Shown here piece by piece: positions 8,495-17,013 of a DNA stretch of 64,000 nt. Source of the stretch: JANQPX01 sp050633905 (lineage in GTDB: Bacteria > Pseudomonadota > Alphaproteobacteria > Geminicoccales > Geminicoccaceae). How positions within the stretch are numbered: position 1 is the stretch's first letter; each line of letters starts with the position of its first letter. The translations under genes were made by a program, and so were the position numbers. The notes below the pieces were generated by a model. That model ran no database searches, was not told the origin of the DNA, and worked only from the letters and a program-made list of their open reading frames with translations. The stretch lies in contig JBOEHJ010000150.1 in assembly GCA_050633905.1 (NCBI GenBank), positions 1-64,000 of the forward strand. The letters run 5' to 3'.

Positions 8495-9498
8495 GCCATG
8501 GGGCTCTGCAGGTAGCCTTGTTCACGATACCAGAGAAGCGCATCGTTAAAAGCCTGAAGCGCCGGTCTTGGCTGGTATCCAAGATCGGCTTCTGCCTTGG
8601 CTGACGAGAAAAACATCAGCTTTTTCGCCATCTTAAGCCCATCCACCGTGACGAAGGGGTCATCACGACGCCGCGCAAGACGCCAGAAGGCTTCTGTCAA
8701 ATAGGCAATCGGCATAATGAGCCCGATCGGCAGCTTGATGCCTGGCGGTTTGACGCCAGCGTTTTCGGCAATTGCTCCCAGGATCTCGCCAAGGGTCATA
8801 TCTTCGCCACCGAGAATATAGCGCTCACCGATCTTGCCCTGATCAAAGGCCTGAAGATGCCCCATTGCCACATCATCGACATGCACGACGTTCAACCCGG
8901 TATCAACATAAGCCGGCATCTTGCCCTTGGCCGCATCGAGCACCAGACGACCCGTCGGCGTCGGCTTGATGTCTCGTGGGCCAATTGGCGCTGAGGGGTT
9001 AACGATCACCGCAGGTAAGCCCTCATCATCGATCAAGGCCTGAACAGCCTGTTCGGCCAGATATTTCGACCGTTTGTAATGCCCGATCATCCGATCAACA
9101 TGAGTTGGCGTGGTTTCATCAGCCGGGGTTCGATCGCCGGTTAGGCCGAGGGTGGCAACAGAGCTGGTATAGACGATGCGCGTGACACCTGCCTCAGCGG
9201 CAGCCCGCATCAGGCTCGTGCTGCCCTCAATATTGGTCCGATAGATCGAGGCTGGTTTTGGTATCCATAACCGGTAATCCGCTGCCACATGATAAAGCGC
9301 ATCGCAGCCAGCCACCGCCGCTGTCAGACTGGCGGGGTCATCAAGGTCGCCAATCACAGTCTGGACATCGAGACCGTCCAAGAGCCGGCGATCACTGTTG
9401 GCGCGGGTCATTACGACAACGTCGTCGCCGCGTCCGAGAAGAGCACGCACAACGGCTGAGCCGACAAAACCAGTACCGCCGGTGACAAGGGTCGTCAT
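8491..9498 (-). CDS. hpnA: Hopanoid-associated NAD-dependent sugar epimerase HpnA
   Basis: 335 residues, extended SDR family. The N-terminus TLVTGGTGFVGSAVVRALL carries the TGxxGFxG nucleotide site. The catalytic triad is seen as the S of VYTSSVATLG and the YKRSK block. The sequence order (YHVAADYRLWIPKP, NVVHVDDVA) is that of HpnA/dihydroflavonol-reductase-like proteins found with hopanoid genes. In hopanoid producers hpnA usually sits in the hpn cluster; here it is alone between a quinone reductase and a LysR regulator. The exact substrate is therefore inferred by family only. Confidence 0.85.
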   Translation of the reverse strand: MTTLVTGGTGFVGSAVVRALLGRGDDVVVMTRANSDRRLLDGLDVQTVIGDLDDPASLTAAVAGCDALYHVAADYRLWIPKPASIYRTNIEGSTSLMRAAAEAGVTRIVYTSSVATLGLTGDRTPADETTPTHVDRMIGHYKRSKYLAEQAVQALIDDEGLPAVIVNPSAPIGPRDIKPTPTGRLVLDAAKGKMPAYVDTGLNVVHVDDVAMGHLQAFDQGKIGERYILGGEDMTLGEILGAIAENAGVKPPGIKLPIGLIMPIAYLTEAFWRLARRRDDPFVTVDGLKMAKKLMFFSSAKAEADLGYQPRPALQAFNDALLWYREQGYLQSPMA

Positions 9499-9585
9499 GT
9501 CGATGAAAGTCCTTGTTGCGCCTCGAATTCGAACAGGTTTCTTCCTAACAGATCATCAAGCCATGCGCATCGGTTGTCGCTGATA

Positions 9586-9687
9586 GGATGATCACATCAA
9601 AAGACTCACCTGATCCATAGCATAACATATTGATTCCAAGTGTAATTCCAAGTCTCTAAGTGAATCAAATGACATCGTCACACGACC
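9586..9687. repeat. Degenerate short copy of the palindromic intergenic repeat
   Basis: Read on the minus strand, the element begins GTCGTGTGACGATGTCATTT directly at the lysR stop, where GTG TGA supplies the last Val codon and the stop. It ends CTTTTGATGTGATCATCC. Both ends match the family tip (GTGGTRTGACCACATCATTT and its complement) with a few substitutions. About 100 bp, no clear inner arms. It fills most of the gap between lysR and hpnA. Confidence 0.55.
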
Positions 9688-10607
9688 TCATGAAGCTCCC
9701 ATGGCGGGATGGGTGTGAACCTTTTCAGAAGAGCATCGACGAAGGCGCGGACCTTGGGGGATAGATGCCGATTATAGGGAAAGACGGCATAAATATTAGT
9801 ATCAAGAGCGGTTGGGCTGACGGTATAATCCTCGAACACGATCTCCAGGCGACCGTTGCGGACGTCATCACCGACGAACCACGTCGGCAAGATGGCAATC
9901 CCCTGGCCACCCAGGACAATAGCCCGAAGGGCTTCCGTATTATTGGTCTGAACGTCGCCGGTGATTGCAATGTCATGGGTTATGCCTCCATCATCACGCA
10001 GATGCCAGATAACACGGTCATTACCGCGTTTGTAGATCAGGCAGTTGTGACCACGAAGATCGTCGGGCATAGAAGGACGACCATGATGCTCGAAATAATC
10101 GGGAGCGGCGCAAATCACGCGTTTGTTAGGCGCAAGCTTTCTGGCGACCAAACTGGAATCTTTAAGTTCACCGATCCGGATGACCAGATCGATGCCTTCT
10201 TCGACTGGATCGATGAACGCATCAGTCGTGCTCAGATCGATCATTACGTCGGGAAAAGTCGACAAGAATTCAGGCAACATTGGTGCAATATGGGCTCGGC
10301 CAAAGGCTGACGGCACATTCAAACGCAGGGTTCCGCGGGGATTGGCCTCGAGTTGCGTGATCGAAAGGTTGGTCTCCTCGACCTCAGCCAGAATTCGCTG
10401 TGCCCGCTCGTGATAAAGCCGGCCCGCCTCGGTCAGGCTCAAACTTCGGGTGGTGCGATTGAGGAGCCGAACTCCAAGTTCATCCTCGAGCGCGCCGATG
10501 CCACGGGCAATTGATGACGGGGCAAGACCAAGGCGCCTACCCGCCGCTGAGAAGCTGCCACTATCCACAGCTTCGACAAGGAAATTCATTCCCTCAAGCG
10601 TGTTCAC
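9678..10607 (-). CDS. LysR-family transcriptional regulator
   Basis: About 309 residues. The N-terminal winged helix is MNTLEGMNFLVEAVDSGSFS followed by AAGRRLGLAPSSIARGIGALE, then LLNRTTRSLSLTEAGRLYHE. The effector domain follows from about residue 90 (GTLRLNVPSAFGR). The GTG at 10607 is preferred: AGGAG lies six bases upstream and the family N-terminus aligns there. The frame continues upstream to 10646. The layout is that of the DsdC/AaeR-like 'NxLExMxxFVxVVxxGSFSAAAR' subgroup. It faces a small plus-strand gene at 10815, with an 8-bp inverted repeat between them that could be its operator. The effector is unknown. Confidence 0.92.
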   Translation of the reverse strand: MNTLEGMNFLVEAVDSGSFSAAGRRLGLAPSSIARGIGALEDELGVRLLNRTTRSLSLTEAGRLYHERAQRILAEVEETNLSITQLEANPRGTLRLNVPSAFGRAHIAPMLPEFLSTFPDVMIDLSTTDAFIDPVEEGIDLVIRIGELKDSSLVARKLAPNKRVICAAPDYFEHHGRPSMPDDLRGHNCLIYKRGNDRVIWHLRDDGGITHDIAITGDVQTNNTEALRAIVLGGQGIAILPTWFVGDDVRNGRLEIVFEDYTVSPTALDTNIYAVFPYNRHLSPKVRAFVDALLKRFTPIPPWELHEVV

Positions 10608-10684
10608 CTGATGCTCCTGCGGCATGTATCGATGATTCGCGACCAACCCGCGATTGGTCGAAAACTCTTCAGCCCAATCATCTT

Positions 10685-10707
10685 ATCTTTGCATAAAACG
10701 CAAAGAT
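10685..10707. promoter_or_regulatory. Inverted repeat, candidate LysR-type operator
   Basis: ATCTTTGC-N7-GCAAAGAT is a perfect 8-bp inverted repeat between the divergent lysR-type gene and the small gene at 10815. It fits the T-N11-A rule for LysR binding sites. It is AT-rich and next to a further AT-rich run to about 10740 where promoters could sit. Confidence 0.55.
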
Positions 10708-10814
10708 CATTGTCAAAAATATCGTATTATCATTTTCACTGCCAAGACCTATCTTCCCTATCAGAGAGAACGCAGATGCATGCCGCATCGGTGATCGCCG
10801 ACTAGGAGACCGCC

Positions 10815-11000
10815 ATGGCCAACGTCACTAATTCCACCTTGATCCTCAATATCAACGACATCGATCGGGCCTTGCAGCATGGCCGAACGCTTCGGTCCAA
10901 AGCGTTCACAACGATGCTGCGACAGGCCTATAACAGCCTATTCAAGGACAAGAAAGCTTCGTTGAATCAAGACGTTAGAAGTTGCACTTCGCCAGCCTGA
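10815..11000 (+). CDS. Small basic protein of unknown function
   Basis: 61 residues with a good ribosome site (AGGAG, seven bases before ATG). The first 45 residues (…NINDIDRALQHGRTLRSKAF, TTMLRQAYNSLF) look like the very short helical proteins common in alphaproteobacteria, with a short 'ID-x-A-x-x-LRSxA' helix similar in style to RSP_7527/DUF1127-type peptides. The last residues are low complexity and could be a readthrough tail. It is divergent from the lysR-type gene, which may regulate it. Confidence 0.45.
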   Translation: MANVTNSTLILNINDIDRALQHGRTLRSKAFTTMLRQAYNSLFKDKKASLNQDVRSCTSPA

Positions 11001-11026
11001 CCAAAACCCGCTGCCCCTCCAACGAC

Positions 11027-11060
11027 AAAAAAAGGTCGGATGCCAAAACAGCATCCGGCC
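11027..11060 (-). terminator. Intrinsic terminator of the rho transcript
   Basis: On the minus strand GGCCGGATGC-tgttttg-GCATCCGACC forms a 10-bp stem (one G-T pair) followed by seven T. It is 76 bp after the rho stop. On the plus strand the same hairpin is followed by TTTTCC and could also weakly end the small-gene transcript. Confidence 0.85.
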
Positions 11061-11135
11061 TTTTCCATGTCATCCCAAACAGGCCAAGACACCGCCCAGC
11101 CGAAACAAGTCCAGTAACGCCCGACCGCGTCGCGA

Positions 11136-12689
11136 TCAGGAATTCATGGTGTCCCAGAACTCGTCATTGGTCTTAGCGAATTTCATCTTGTCGGTAAGGA
11201 ACTCGATCGCATCGATCGTGCCCATCGGCGAGAGGATCCGGCGCAGGACCCACATGCGGGACAAGGTCGCCTTGTCCACAAGGAGCTCTTCTTTCCGGGT
11301 ACCGGACTTATTGATGTCGATCGCCGGATAAACGCGCTTGTCGGCGAGGCGACGATCGAGCTGGATCTCGGAATTGCCGGTACCCTTGAACTCTTCGAAG
11401 ATCACCTCGTCCATGCGCGAACCGGTATCGATCAGCGCTGTCGCAATAATCGTCAGACTGCCGCCGCCCTCGATATTTCTGGCGGCACCGAAGAAACGCT
11501 TCGGACGCTGCAGCGCATTGGCATCCACACCGCCGGTCAACACCTTACCAGAGGACGGCACCACAGTGTTGTAAGCACGGGCTAGCCGCGTGATGCTGTC
11601 CAAAAGAATAACGACGTCACGGCCATGCTCGACCAGGCGCTTAGCCTTTTCGATCACCATTTCCGCAACCTGAACATGACGTTGGGCCGGCTCGTCGAAG
11701 GTGGAACTCACCACCTCGCCCTTCACCGTGCGATCCATATCAGTCACTTCTTCCGGACGCTCATCAATCAGTAGCACCAGGAGATAAACCTCGGGATGAT
11801 TGGCGACGATCGCATGGGCAATGTTCTGCATCAGCATCGTCTTACCGGTGCGCGGCTGGGCAACGATCAAAGCGCGCTGCCCCTTGCCAAGAGGAGCGAC
11901 AATGTCGATCACCCGGCAGGACACATCCTTCGAGGGAGGCTTTTCCATCTCAAGGGTAATTTTGTCGGTCGGGTAGTAAGGGGTAAGATTATCGAAATGC
12001 ACCCGATGACGTGCCCGTTCCGGCGTATCGAAATTGATTGTATTGACGCGCAGCAACGCAAAATAGCGCTCACCTTCCTTCGGTGCTCTCACCATGCCAT
12101 CGACAAGGTCACCAGTGCGCAGACCAAAACGACGGATCTGGGAGGGCGACACATAGATGTCATCAGGGCCGGCGACGTAATTCACATCCGGCGTACGCAG
12201 GAAGCCGAAGCCGTCTTGCAGAATTTCCAGCACACCTTCGCCCTGGATTGGCACACCGCTCTGGGCCAGGCGCTTCAAGGTTGCGAAGACCAGATCCGGC
12301 TTTCGGAGCGTGCTGGCGTTCTCGATCCCGAGTTCTTCTGCGTATTCTAGAAGTTCCGCGGCCGAACGCCGTTTCAGCTCAGAAAGCTTCATGGGCTCAC
12401 CGGTATATTCTTCGACCGGTTCAGGGGCTGGCGGTGGTGGTGGTGGCGCTGTTGCAACATCATCCGTTGCTGACGGCTGCGCCGTCATGATACCGCTATC
12501 TTCAACCCGCTCCGCCTGATTAGGATCGACCAGATCCGGCTGAGCGTTGCCCGATTTCTGGCTGTTTTGTGAAGAGCGATCTCGTCCGGAACGCGAGCGC
12601 GAACGGCGCTTTCGCGGCGGAGGCGGCGAGCTTTCTGCCGCCGATTCTGAATTGCCAAACATATCTGGATTTGGGCTGTCTTTAGCCAA
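11136..12689 (-). CDS. rho: Transcription termination factor Rho with N-terminal extension
   Basis: 517 residues versus about 420 in E. coli. The canonical protein starts near residue 98 (MKLSELKRRSAAELLEYAEE) with the RNA-binding domain (ILQDGFGFLR, YVSPSQIRRFGLRTGD). It continues into the RecA-like motor: GKGQRALIVAQPRTGKTMLM (Walker A), LLVLLIDERPEEVTDM, and VVSSTFDEPAQRHVQVAEMV for the Q/R loops. The first ~95 residues are basic/Ser-rich, then acidic, then proline-rich, so probably disordered. I keep the TTG start at 12689 because GGGGTAA precedes it; ATG nine codons later is possible. Rho is the hexameric RNA helicase that ends transcription. A disordered insert/extension is known in some other bacterial Rhos. 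Confidence 0.96.
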   Translation of the reverse strand: MAKDSPNPDMFGNSESAAESSPPPPRKRRSRSRSGRDRSSQNSQKSGNAQPDLVDPNQAERVEDSGIMTAQPSATDDVATAPPPPPPAPEPVEEYTGEPMKLSELKRRSAAELLEYAEELGIENASTLRKPDLVFATLKRLAQSGVPIQGEGVLEILQDGFGFLRTPDVNYVAGPDDIYVSPSQIRRFGLRTGDLVDGMVRAPKEGERYFALLRVNTINFDTPERARHRVHFDNLTPYYPTDKITLEMEKPPSKDVSCRVIDIVAPLGKGQRALIVAQPRTGKTMLMQNIAHAIVANHPEVYLLVLLIDERPEEVTDMDRTVKGEVVSSTFDEPAQRHVQVAEMVIEKAKRLVEHGRDVVILLDSITRLARAYNTVVPSSGKVLTGGVDANALQRPKRFFGAARNIEGGGSLTIIATALIDTGSRMDEVIFEEFKGTGNSEIQLDRRLADKRVYPAIDINKSGTRKEELLVDKATLSRMWVLRRILSPMGTIDAIEFLTDKMKFAKTNDEFWDTMNS

Positions 12690-12781
12690 TTATCTTACCC
12701 CTGTCGATCGGAAACCAAGCCGCCAGCTTTTCTAGATTCGTGCTCTCTTGCCGATCTCGATCGGTGGCCGGATGGAATGGT

Positions 12782-13213
12782 TTAGAAAGGTTTAAAAACG
12801 ACCATGAAAACGATGCCCAAAAGGAGCAACGTCGGCGCTTCATTGAACCAGCGAAACCAGGTTTCGCTGGCTGGCCGCTCATCATTTGCAAAGGCTTTGA
12901 CATAGTGTGCCATCGCCATGTGACAGGCTGCTAGCGCTGCAACAAACAACGTCTTTACGTGCAACCAAGTATCGGTCCACTGGGCTTGTACGACTCCGAG
13001 AGAGATTCCAAAGAGCAGTGTTGCCAACATCGCTGGCGTCATGATCGCCTTCAAAAGGCGCCGCTCCATGATCTTGAAGGTATTGGAAGCCTCCGTTCCA
13101 GTCGCTACCTGCGAGTGGTAGACGAACAATCGAGGCATGTAGAGCAGTGCCGCCATCCAAGCGACAATCGCTACAATATGCAGCGCTTTAAGCCAGAGTG
13201 CCAGATCATTCAT
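12782..13213 (-). CDS. hemJ: Protoporphyrinogen IX oxidase HemJ
   Basis: 143 residues, four predicted membrane helices. The conserved opening LWLKALHIVAIVAWMAALLY and the block MPRLFVYHSQV are typical of HemJ (YfeX/UPF0093 family); the histidine in ALHI is a known haem ligand. The C-terminal RWFNEAPTLLLLGIVFMVVF is also conserved. HemJ oxidises protoporphyrinogen IX to protoporphyrin IX in haem synthesis. It sits between hemE and rho, all on the minus strand, the usual alphaproteobacterial order. Confidence 0.93.
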   Translation of the reverse strand: MNDLALWLKALHIVAIVAWMAALLYMPRLFVYHSQVATGTEASNTFKIMERRLLKAIMTPAMLATLLFGISLGVVQAQWTDTWLHVKTLFVAALAACHMAMAHYVKAFANDERPASETWFRWFNEAPTLLLLGIVFMVVFKPF

Positions 13214-13251
13214 GTCTCAGCAAGGTTCATTATGTCATAATGTTGAGGAGA

Positions 13252-14280
13252 TCAGGGTCGATATGACCTTACAAAGTCGATCAGACGCTTAACCGTGTCC
13301 GGATCGGTAGGCGGCAGGACCCCGTGACCAAGATTGAAGATAAAGGGTCTTTCAGCAAATGTATTTAACAGATGTCGTGCTTCATTCAACATGTCGTCAC
13401 CACCTGAGAGTAAGGCAATAGGGTCGAGATTGCCCTGAAGACACACTTTTTTTAACGCCGTGCTCGCCCATTCGGGTGGCACCGTGGTGTCGAGACTGAC
13501 ACCGTCGACCGGAATGCGCTCGACAAACTGCTGATAGAGGACCCCGGCACCTCTCGGAAAAGCGATGATGGGAAGATCCGGATGAACAGCCTTCACAGCT
13601 CCAACAATCTTGCCGATCGGACGTTCGCACCATTGATGAAATTGTTCCGGCGGCAGGACACCAGCCCAACTGTCGAACAGCTGTAAAGCTTGAGCGCCTG
13701 CTTTTACTTGCGCCAAGAGATAGTCGATTGTCGCCTGGGTCACGAGATCGATGAGGGCTGAAAAGACCTCCGGATCACGCCGCGCGAGCATACGCGCTTC
13801 TTGAAACTCCTTCGAGCCACTGCCTTCCACCATATAGCAGGCCACGGTCCAAGGTGCGCCGGCGAAACCGATCAGCGCTGTCTCCGTTGGAAGACTTTGC
13901 CGCAGACGTTTAATGGTCTCGTAAACAGGTGCTAGATGCTGATGAAGGGATCCGCCGTTCAGGCGAGCAAGCGCTGCCCCGTCCCTAATCGGTTTAATCT
14001 TTGGTCCTTCACCTTCGACGAAGGCGACATCGCAACCAAGGGCATCAGGAACGACCAGAATATCGGAAAACAAGATCGCCGCATCCAGGCCATAACGCCG
14101 AATTGGCTGCATCGTGACCTCGACGGCGAGTTCTGGCGTGTAGCAAAGCTCGAGAAATCCTGAGACCCCACGCCTGACTTCCCGATATTCCGGCAAATAG
14201 CGTCCGGCTTGACGCATCAGCCAGATAGGAGGCGGTGACGACACGTGGCCACGTAAAGTGTCAAGAAAGACGGACGTCAA
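13252..14280 (-). CDS. hemE: Uroporphyrinogen decarboxylase
   Basis: 342 residues. It carries the signature PPIWLMRQAGRYLPEYREVR near the N-terminus and GFAGAPWTVACYMVEGSGSK in the middle, plus ILFSDILVVPDALG. HemE removes four carboxyl groups from uroporphyrinogen III to give coproporphyrinogen III in the cytoplasm. It is the last gene on the left side of the proposed origin, transcribed away from it, and shares the haem pathway with hemJ 38 bp downstream. Confidence 0.97.
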   Translation of the reverse strand: MTSVFLDTLRGHVSSPPPIWLMRQAGRYLPEYREVRRGVSGFLELCYTPELAVEVTMQPIRRYGLDAAILFSDILVVPDALGCDVAFVEGEGPKIKPIRDGAALARLNGGSLHQHLAPVYETIKRLRQSLPTETALIGFAGAPWTVACYMVEGSGSKEFQEARMLARRDPEVFSALIDLVTQATIDYLLAQVKAGAQALQLFDSWAGVLPPEQFHQWCERPIGKIVGAVKAVHPDLPIIAFPRGAGVLYQQFVERIPVDGVSLDTTVPPEWASTALKKVCLQGNLDPIALLSGGDDMLNEARHLLNTFAERPFIFNLGHGVLPPTDPDTVKRLIDFVRSYRP

Positions 14281-14816
14281 AGAAAGTCTCCCGATAGCTC
14301 ATATCGATCCCATCAACGTCACGGGATCAACAATACGAAAACCACGAATCCTGGGGTTCTGTGGGTTTTTCTGGTCGATTGATAGGTGATCGGCCAATCG
14401 ATCCAACTCGTCTGCTGGGCAAAGAGTTGGCAGTCTAATCTGATCTCGTCAACACCTATATATTTAGATTTAAATAAGGATTGTAGTTAGCAGGGATGAT
14501 GAACAATGGGGATTAAAATTCATCCAACATTTAGCCACAGATCATTGTGAATTCGTGGTGCTTTTTTAGAAAATGTGGGTTGTTCTGAGGATAACGTGGA
14601 TAATCCTCGTATTTGTCCGGGTTTTTCTACAGTGAATTCCGTGGACGATGATCCGTCGTGACCGATTTTAAAAGCGCCCAGGGATCATAATCCCCGGTCT
14701 CCCGAAAATGATCCTTCATGAGGACAAAAGTTTAACGGCTTCCATCAATTTTCTGGCATCTCTCTTTCATCCATGGTTTTGGTTGAGTTGTTCACATCCC
14801 GTCCTGGATAAATGCC
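14281..14816. other. oriC: Probable chromosomal replication origin (oriC)
   Basis: A 536-bp gene-free gap between divergent hemE and the PPR regulator gene, the place of oriC in Caulobacter crescentus and Rickettsia prowazekii. It contains an AT-rich core (about 14455-14520). A DnaA-box match, TTATCCACG, lies on the minus strand at 14595-14603 inside a GAGGAT…ATCCTC inverted repeat (14587-14608). A one-mismatch box, TTAGCCACA, lies at 14531-14539. Further partial boxes (AACCCACA on the minus strand) are near 14574 and 14361. The parA/parS locus on the left supports an origin-proximal position. Function is inferred from synteny and motifs. Confidence 0.8.
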
Positions 14817-15677
14817 ATGCGCCTGCATATGCATCTCGTTTCCGATTCGACCGGCGATACGGTAACCACCGTGGCACGAGCCGGCATTGCCCAATTCGAT
14901 GGGGTGGTACCGGTGGAGCATGTCTGGTCATTCGTTCGTTCGCCTGCTCAGGTCGAACAGGTACTTTCGATGGTTAAAGCGCTTCCAGGCGTAGTGATCT
15001 TCTCACTGGTATCGCACGAGCTTAGAAATGCACTCCAAGAGGGATGCCGGGAACTCAAGATGCCATGCGTGCCTATTCTGGACAGTGTTTTTCAAGCTCT
15101 TTCCAGCATTCTTGGCACGGAGACCCGCCAACAGGTCGGGCGTCAGCATGCAATGGATGACGGCTATTTCTCGCGCATCGCCGCCATGGATTTCATGCTT
15201 CAGCATGATGACGGTCAATGTCCCTGGGATCTGAACGAGGCGGATATCGTTCTTGTTGGCGTCTCGCGCGCATCCAAGACGCCGACCTGCATCTACCTCG
15301 CCAATCGCGGTCTGAAGACCGCCAATGTTCCCGTGGTGATGGATTGTCCCCTCCCGAAGGAGCTTGGCGAGCTTACCAATCCCTTGGTTGTCGGTCTCAC
15401 CATCAACCCGGAGCCCTTGGTGCAAATCCGAGCCAATCGTCTTAGGCAGATGGAACGCGGCACGACTCCACGTAAGCTAGCTGACGACTATACCGAACTG
15501 GAGCGCGTCAGAGGCGAGCTGGTCTATGCACGGCGTCTTTTCGCCAAATATGATTGGCCGGTTATCGACGTTACCAGGCGTTCGGTCGAGGAGACGGCAG
15601 CGGCTGTCTTTCAGCTCTTCCAGGGGCGCGTCGGCCAAATGTCCGATAAGCAGGTGGCAAGTACCCCGCCCGCATAA
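14817..15677 (+). CDS. Pyruvate,phosphate dikinase regulatory protein (kinase/phosphorylase)
   Basis: 286 residues, PPRP/DUF299 family (RP001 in Rickettsia). It starts with HMHLVSDSTGDTVTTVARA and has the P-loop VGVSRASKTPTCIYLANRG near residue 150. The family ADP-dependently phosphorylates, and Pi-dependently dephosphorylates, a threonine on PPDK or PEP synthase, thereby switching it off or on. It is the first gene to the right of the proposed oriC and is transcribed away from it. In many relatives maf, aroE, coaE and dnaQ follow; here the next gene is an unrelated ROK kinase. Confidence 0.94.
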   Translation: MRLHMHLVSDSTGDTVTTVARAGIAQFDGVVPVEHVWSFVRSPAQVEQVLSMVKALPGVVIFSLVSHELRNALQEGCRELKMPCVPILDSVFQALSSILGTETRQQVGRQHAMDDGYFSRIAAMDFMLQHDDGQCPWDLNEADIVLVGVSRASKTPTCIYLANRGLKTANVPVVMDCPLPKELGELTNPLVVGLTINPEPLVQIRANRLRQMERGTTPRKLADDYTELERVRGELVYARRLFAKYDWPVIDVTRRSVEETAAAVFQLFQGRVGQMSDKQVASTPPA

Positions 15678-15891
15678 GCGGCTCATCCCACCTGCCTAAA
15701 TGAGCAGTTTGTTTCAAAAAAACACCTATTGTCGCCGCCTCGGATCCGAAGGTAAGGTTGGGCTATCGTTCGAAAATTCTCCAGGATCGAGATGACGCGG
15801 CGACCGATGACAAATCGGCAAGGCTCTTCAGCCAGGTTCACGGGGAAGGCTCAAGAACGATGTTCCGACATCATCGACTTAGGCGACCATC

Positions 15892-16815
15892 ATGACATTT
15901 GCGCTCGGTATCGATCTCGGCGGCACCAAGATCGAAATCATTGCTTTGGATGAAGCGGGCACGGTGCTCTTGCGCCGACGCAGGCCGACGCCAAAGGGGG
16001 ATTACGAAGGCACACTTGAAGCATTGCGTGACCTGATCGCTGAAACCGAATTCGAGCTTGGTGCCAAGGGAACCATCGGTTTTGGTACGCCCGGCGCCAT
16101 CTCGCCCGCAACCGGCTTGTTGAAGAATGCCAACTCGACCTGGCTGAACGGCCGTGCCTTCGATCGCGACCTTCGAGACTTTCTCGGGCGCGAAATTGCG
16201 ATCGCCAATGATGCTGATTGCCTTGCTCTTTCCGAAGCGACCGATGGCGCTGCCGCTGGTGCCAGCTCGGTTTTTTGCGTGATCATCGGCACCGGTGTCG
16301 GCGGCGGATTGGTGATCCGAGGACATCCGCTCGCCGGGCCGAATGCGATTGCCGGTGAATGGGGGCATAATCCATTGCCCTGGCCGAGATCCAATGAATT
16401 GCCAGGACCGTCATGCTATTGCGGCTTGACCGGTTGCATCGAGACCTGGCTTTCGGGCCCGGGCATGGCCAAAGACCACCTGACGGTCACTGGCAAGCAG
16501 GTGGATCCACCGGCGATCGTCAAGGCTGCTGAAGCCGGCGATGAGGAGGCGGAAGCCACCCTTGGCCGCTATGAAGATCGCCTTGCACGCGGCCTCTCGA
16601 CGGTGATCAATCTGGTCGATCCCGACGTGATCGTGCTAGGCGGCGGTCTATCAAAGCTGACCCGTCTTTACGACAATGTTCCGAATATTTGGAAGCGCTA
16701 CGTCTTTTCCGATACCGTCGCAACCGCACTTCGGGCACCGGTCCACGGCGATTCCTCCGGTGTCAGAGGGGCAGCCTGGCTTGGCAGAAACAAATGCCTA
16801 AGCGCGGTGGTGTGA
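15892..16815 (+). CDS. ROK-family sugar kinase (fructokinase/N-acetylglucosamine kinase type)
   Basis: 307 residues. ATP-binding motif GIDLGGTKIEIIAL opens the protein; the central block is NDADCLALSEATDGAAAGA with the catalytic Asp. IIGTGVGGGLVIRG follows, then the ROK zinc motif CYCGLTGCIETW. The closest layout is Mak/NagK (cytoplasmic hexose kinases); the true sugar is not deducible. Its last codons GTG GTG TGA are the tip of a repeat element, so the present C-terminus (AVV) may have been remodelled by that insertion. The 214 bp before it show no obvious promoter. Confidence 0.9.
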   Translation: MTFALGIDLGGTKIEIIALDEAGTVLLRRRRPTPKGDYEGTLEALRDLIAETEFELGAKGTIGFGTPGAISPATGLLKNANSTWLNGRAFDRDLRDFLGREIAIANDADCLALSEATDGAAAGASSVFCVIIGTGVGGGLVIRGHPLAGPNAIAGEWGHNPLPWPRSNELPGPSCYCGLTGCIETWLSGPGMAKDHLTVTGKQVDPPAIVKAAEAGDEEAEATLGRYEDRLARGLSTVINLVDPDVIVLGGGLSKLTRLYDNVPNIWKRYVFSDTVATALRAPVHGDSSGVRGAAWLGRNKCLSAVV

Positions 16816-17002
16816 CCACATCATTTGGTTTCGACAGCCTTTGAAGAACAAACCTGGGAATCCATGGGTAGGCGAGCTCTTGTCGACAAGTGCTCTGGTG
16901 GCATGTCTTCAAAAATGATACCCGCCACTGTCTCTGAAAACTTGATCGTATACCATTGATATTGGTGATGTCCCTCGGAATAAATTGATGTGATCATACC
17001 AC
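16807..17002. repeat. Full-length palindromic repeat (A arm + B arm), 196 bp
   Basis: Tip GTGGTGTGACCACATCATTT at the left and its near complement (GTGGTATGATCACATCAATT on the other strand) at the right agree at 17 of 20 bases. The left half carries the A-arm sequence (GCCTTTGAAGAACAA … CTTGTCG). The right half, read backwards, carries the B arm (CAATGGTATACGATCAAGTT … GTATCATTTTTGAAGACATG). It spans the whole gap between the ROK kinase and maoC and supplies the kinase stop codon. This copy serves as reference for the family. Confidence 0.85.
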
Positions 17003-17013
17003 TCATAGCAACA

